Assembly (NCBI GenBank): GCA_002839185.1
Contig: PGXO01000005.1
Coordinates: 62,001 to 126,000, forward strand
Direction: 5' to 3'
Length of the DNA stretch: 64,000 bases
From: Synergistetes bacterium HGW-Synergistetes-1
Lineage (GTDB): Bacteria; Synergistota; Synergistia; Synergistales; Synergistaceae
The position numbers were made by a program, and so were the translations under genes. Positions 61,990 through 64,000 of this stretch are shown here, piece by piece. Positions within the stretch are counted from its first letter, which is position 1. Each line of letters begins with the position of its first letter. The notes under the pieces were generated by a model. That model was given only the letters and a program-made list of their open reading frames with translations. It was not told the origin of the DNA and searched no databases.

Positions 61990-64000
61990 TCAGCCTTTCA
62001 GGCAGTCTTTAAGTCTCCCCGCAAGCCTGGTGTATCTCTTTCGTGTCTTGTCGTTCTTCACCGCTATTGCAACAGCTTTTTTTGTTCCAACAAGCACGAC
62101 AAGCTTTTTACCTCTTGTTATGCCTGTGTAAAGAAGGTTTCTCTGCAGCATCATGTAATGCTGAGTCATTATTGGTATGACAACTGCGGGATACTCTGAT
62201 CCCTGAGATTTGTGGATCGAAACAGCATAGGCATGGATAAGCTCATCCAACTCAGAAAAATCATATGAGACACGGCCGCTGTCCATTTCGACTATTACTT
62301 TGCTCTCTTCACCGTCTATTCTGAGGACTGTCCCAATATCACCGTTGTAAACATCCTTTTCGTAGTTGTTGCGTATCTGCATGACCTTGTCGCCTTCCTG
62401 AACTATCCTGCCCATCCTCTGGACCTTTGATCCATGTTGGATATTAAGGACTTCCCTTAATTCTGAGTTTAGCCTTGTGGTCCCGACAGATCCCCTGTGC
62501 ATTGGGGTAAGGACCTGGATATCCTTTACCGGATCGAAACCGAACTTCTGGGGGATCCTGAGTGTCACTAGTTCTTTTATTATTTCAAGAGCTTTGTCAG
62601 GATCGTTTTGCTCAATAAAATAAAAATCACAGGGAGAAGTTCCATTGCTTTTGTCATCAAAGCAGGGCATCTCTCCGCTGTTGATTTTATGTGCATTTAC
62701 AACTATCATGCTCTCTTCACCCTGCCTGAAGATCTCTTTGAGGTGGACAACAGGGCACACACCGGAGTCGATTATGTCTTTAAGGACATTTCCGGGGCCC
62801 ACTGACGGAAGCTGGTCTACGTCCCCGACAAACACAACAGATGCGTCCTTAGGAATGGCTTTCAAGAGATGGTGGAACAGTATCTGGTCAATCATTGAAG
62901 CTTCGTCCACCACCAGCAGGTCACAGTCAAGGGTGTTTGTCTCGTTTTTCATGAAGTCTCCGCCGGCCATTGAACTTCCTGTGTACTCAAGCATCCGATG
63001 GATCGTTTTTGCCTCATGCCCTGTCGCCTCTGTCATCCTTTTGGCCGCTCTGCCTGTAGGAGCAGCAAGCATTATGCGAAAACCCCTCGCAGACCTGATC
63101 TTGATTATCGCCTTTATCAGGGTGGTTTTCCCGGTCCCGGGACCGCCTGTGATAACCATTACCTGTGAGCTCAGAGCAGTCTTCAGTGCCTCGGTCTGCT
63201 GCCCTGCGAAGCTTATGCCCAGCTCCTGCTGAACCCAAGGTATTACTACATCAGGGGCAGCATACTGTCCGTTGAACGGTGATGAGAGTATCCTGCATAG
63301 ATTCTTCGCGGAATGGACCTCCGCGTAATGGAAGGGAGGAAGGTAGACTGCGCAGTCATCCTTTCCTTCAATATCCGTATACCATTCGATAATAAGTTCC
63401 TGATTGAGCCTGCCATCCTCTATACCTTTTTCTACCAGCTCCGGAGAGACTGAAAGGATCTCAGCTGCTGATGCTGTCAGCTCCTCTATCGGTACAAAGA
63501 CATGCCCGTCCCTGGTCAGTTCATTTATTACGTGAAGCACTCCTGCTCTTATACGAAGAGGAGATTCTTTGCTGAATCCCATGCTGGAAGCTATCTTATC
63601 TGCAGTCACGAAACCGATGCCGAAAATATCGACAGCTAGCCTGTATGGATTTTCCTGGAGCACCTGGACCGAGGCGCTCCCATAATGTCTGAATACTCTG
63701 AGTGCATAACCTGTGCCGATGCCGTAGCTCTGAAGGAAGAGCATTACTCCGCGCATCTCTCTCTGTTCAAGCCATGCTTCATGTATGGCCGCTGCCTTCT
63801 TATCTCCTATACCTTCAATTTCAAGCAGCTTTTCTGGTTTGGTGTCCAGTATCTTAAAAGCTTCAGCCCCGAAGAGTGAGACGATCTTTTCGGCTATCGA
63901 AGGACCTATACCTTTAATCAGACCCGAGCCAAGATACTTCTCTATACCCTGGATTGAGGATGGTGCAAATGATCTGTATTCCACTATTTTGAACTGCGAT
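61990..64000 (-). CDS. recD2: RecD2-like helicase, 5' end beyond the right edge
   Basis: The frame is open through the right edge, with upstream codons encoding SQFKIVEYRSFAPSSIQ, so the first OB-like part is missing. Visible in about 670 residues are GIEKYLGSGLIKGIGPSIAEKIV (helix-hairpin-helix), Walker A GGPGTGKTTLIKAI, motif II VVDEASMIDQ, VFVGDVDQLPSVGPG, EIFRQGEESMIVVNAHKIN and the C-terminal DELIHAYAVSIHKSQGSEYPAVVI and LLYTGITRGKKLVVLVG. These identify the RecBC-independent RecD2 5'-3' helicase family. Confidence 0.94.
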   Translation of the reverse strand, partial: SQFKIVEYRSFAPSSIQGIEKYLGSGLIKGIGPSIAEKIVSLFGAEAFKILDTKPEKLLEIEGIGDKKAAAIHEAWLEQREMRGVMLFLQSYGIGTGYALRVFRHYGSASVQVLQENPYRLAVDIFGIGFVTADKIASSMGFSKESPLRIRAGVLHVINELTRDGHVFVPIEELTASAAEILSVSPELVEKGIEDGRLNQELIIEWYTDIEGKDDCAVYLPPFHYAEVHSAKNLCRILSSPFNGQYAAPDVVIPWVQQELGISFAGQQTEALKTALSSQVMVITGGPGTGKTTLIKAIIKIRSARGFRIMLAAPTGRAAKRMTEATGHEAKTIHRMLEYTGSSMAGGDFMKNETNTLDCDLLVVDEASMIDQILFHHLLKAIPKDASVVFVGDVDQLPSVGPGNVLKDIIDSGVCPVVHLKEIFRQGEESMIVVNAHKINSGEMPCFDDKSNGTSPCDFYFIEQNDPDKALEIIKELVTLRIPQKFGFDPVKDIQVLTPMHRGSVGTTRLNSELREVLNIQHGSKVQRMGRIVQEGDKVMQIRNNYEKDVYNGDIGTVLRIDGEESKVIVEMDSGRVSYDFSELDELIHAYAVSIHKSQGSEYPAVVIPIMTQHYMMLQRNLLYTGITRGKKLVVLVGTKKAVAIAVKNDKTRKRYTRLAGRLKDCLKG

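Noticed and set aside
1-64000. CRISPR array, insertion sequence or integron
   Set aside because: No regularly spaced repeats, transposase genes or recombinase genes were seen on either strand.

Overview
The window reads as chromosome of an anaerobic, amino-acid-fermenting, double-membraned bacterium of the Synergistota (Synergistetes). The best taxonomic clue is a secreted protein (43907-44863, minus) ending in a Gly-rich/Cys/hydrophobic/basic tail of the Synerg-CTERM type. This fits with selenocysteine-containing glycine reductase genes, a butyrate kinase/2-oxoacid:ferredoxin oxidoreductase operon, a TolC-type exporter and a strict-anaerobe type hybrid cluster protein. No phage, insertion sequence, CRISPR array or rRNA was seen. 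One tRNA (Cys, GCA) is present.

Layout. 1-6.0 kb (minus): an operon for an OmpR-type response regulator, histidine kinase, TolC-like channel, MacA-like adaptor and MacB-like ATPase (cut by the left edge), preceded by a periplasmic protein with a duplicated Spy/CpxP-like helical unit. 6.2-10.7 kb (minus): butyrate kinase, a P-loop ATPase of unknown role, and the four subunits of a VOR/KOR-type ferredoxin oxidoreductase, a route from branched-chain 2-oxoacids to acyl-CoA, reduced ferredoxin and ATP. 10.9-19.8 kb: tRNA-Cys, an EamA transporter, a GNAT-like protein, a yqjD/yqjE/yqjK-like membrane gene set, an ATC-hydrolase-like gene with larE, a Do-type protease and a large GGDEF/EAL protein. 19.9-26.2 kb: housekeeping genes jag, yidC, yidD, rnpA, rpmH (minus), rpsT (plus), holA and leuS (minus).

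26.4-31.6 kb: a CdaR-type regulator divergent from grdE-grdB-grdX-trxA-grdA. Both grdB (codon 349) and grdA (codon 44) contain an in-frame UGA read as selenocysteine, so simple ORF calling breaks both. 31.7-37.9 kb: an unknown protein, a pseudopilin-like protein without an ordinary start codon, a YbgC-type thioesterase, a TetM/EF-G-like GTPase broken by one in-frame TAA, a ferredoxin-nitroreductase fusion, and a secreted serpin with an SLH-like N-terminal segment. 38-44 kb (minus): dipeptide epimerase, DUF819 membrane protein and PepV-like dipeptidase, which look like a peptide-use operon, then DUF3870, rmuC and the Synerg-CTERM protein.

45-64 kb: phosphoglucomutase; an Rrf2 regulator/Fe-S protein/Hcp nitrosative-stress operon with a clear palindromic operator; an amino-acid racemase, a D-amino-acid/branched-chain aminotransferase and an alanine dehydrogenase pseudogene; a class II aldolase; a UPF0173 hydrolase; hisS-aspS; an L,D-transpeptidase; a two-gene polar amino-acid ABC importer with fused binding protein and permease; and recD2 running off the right edge.

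Together the metabolic genes describe energy gain from amino acids and peptides: import, dipeptide cleavage, epimerisation/racemisation and transamination, 2-oxoacid oxidation with substrate-level ATP formation, and glycine reduction as electron sink. No wholly new defence or mobile system was found. The least explained pieces are the P-loop ATPase in the butyrate kinase operon, the epimerase/DUF819/PepV set, the duplicated Spy-like protein with its two-component exporter operon, and the SLH-serpin.
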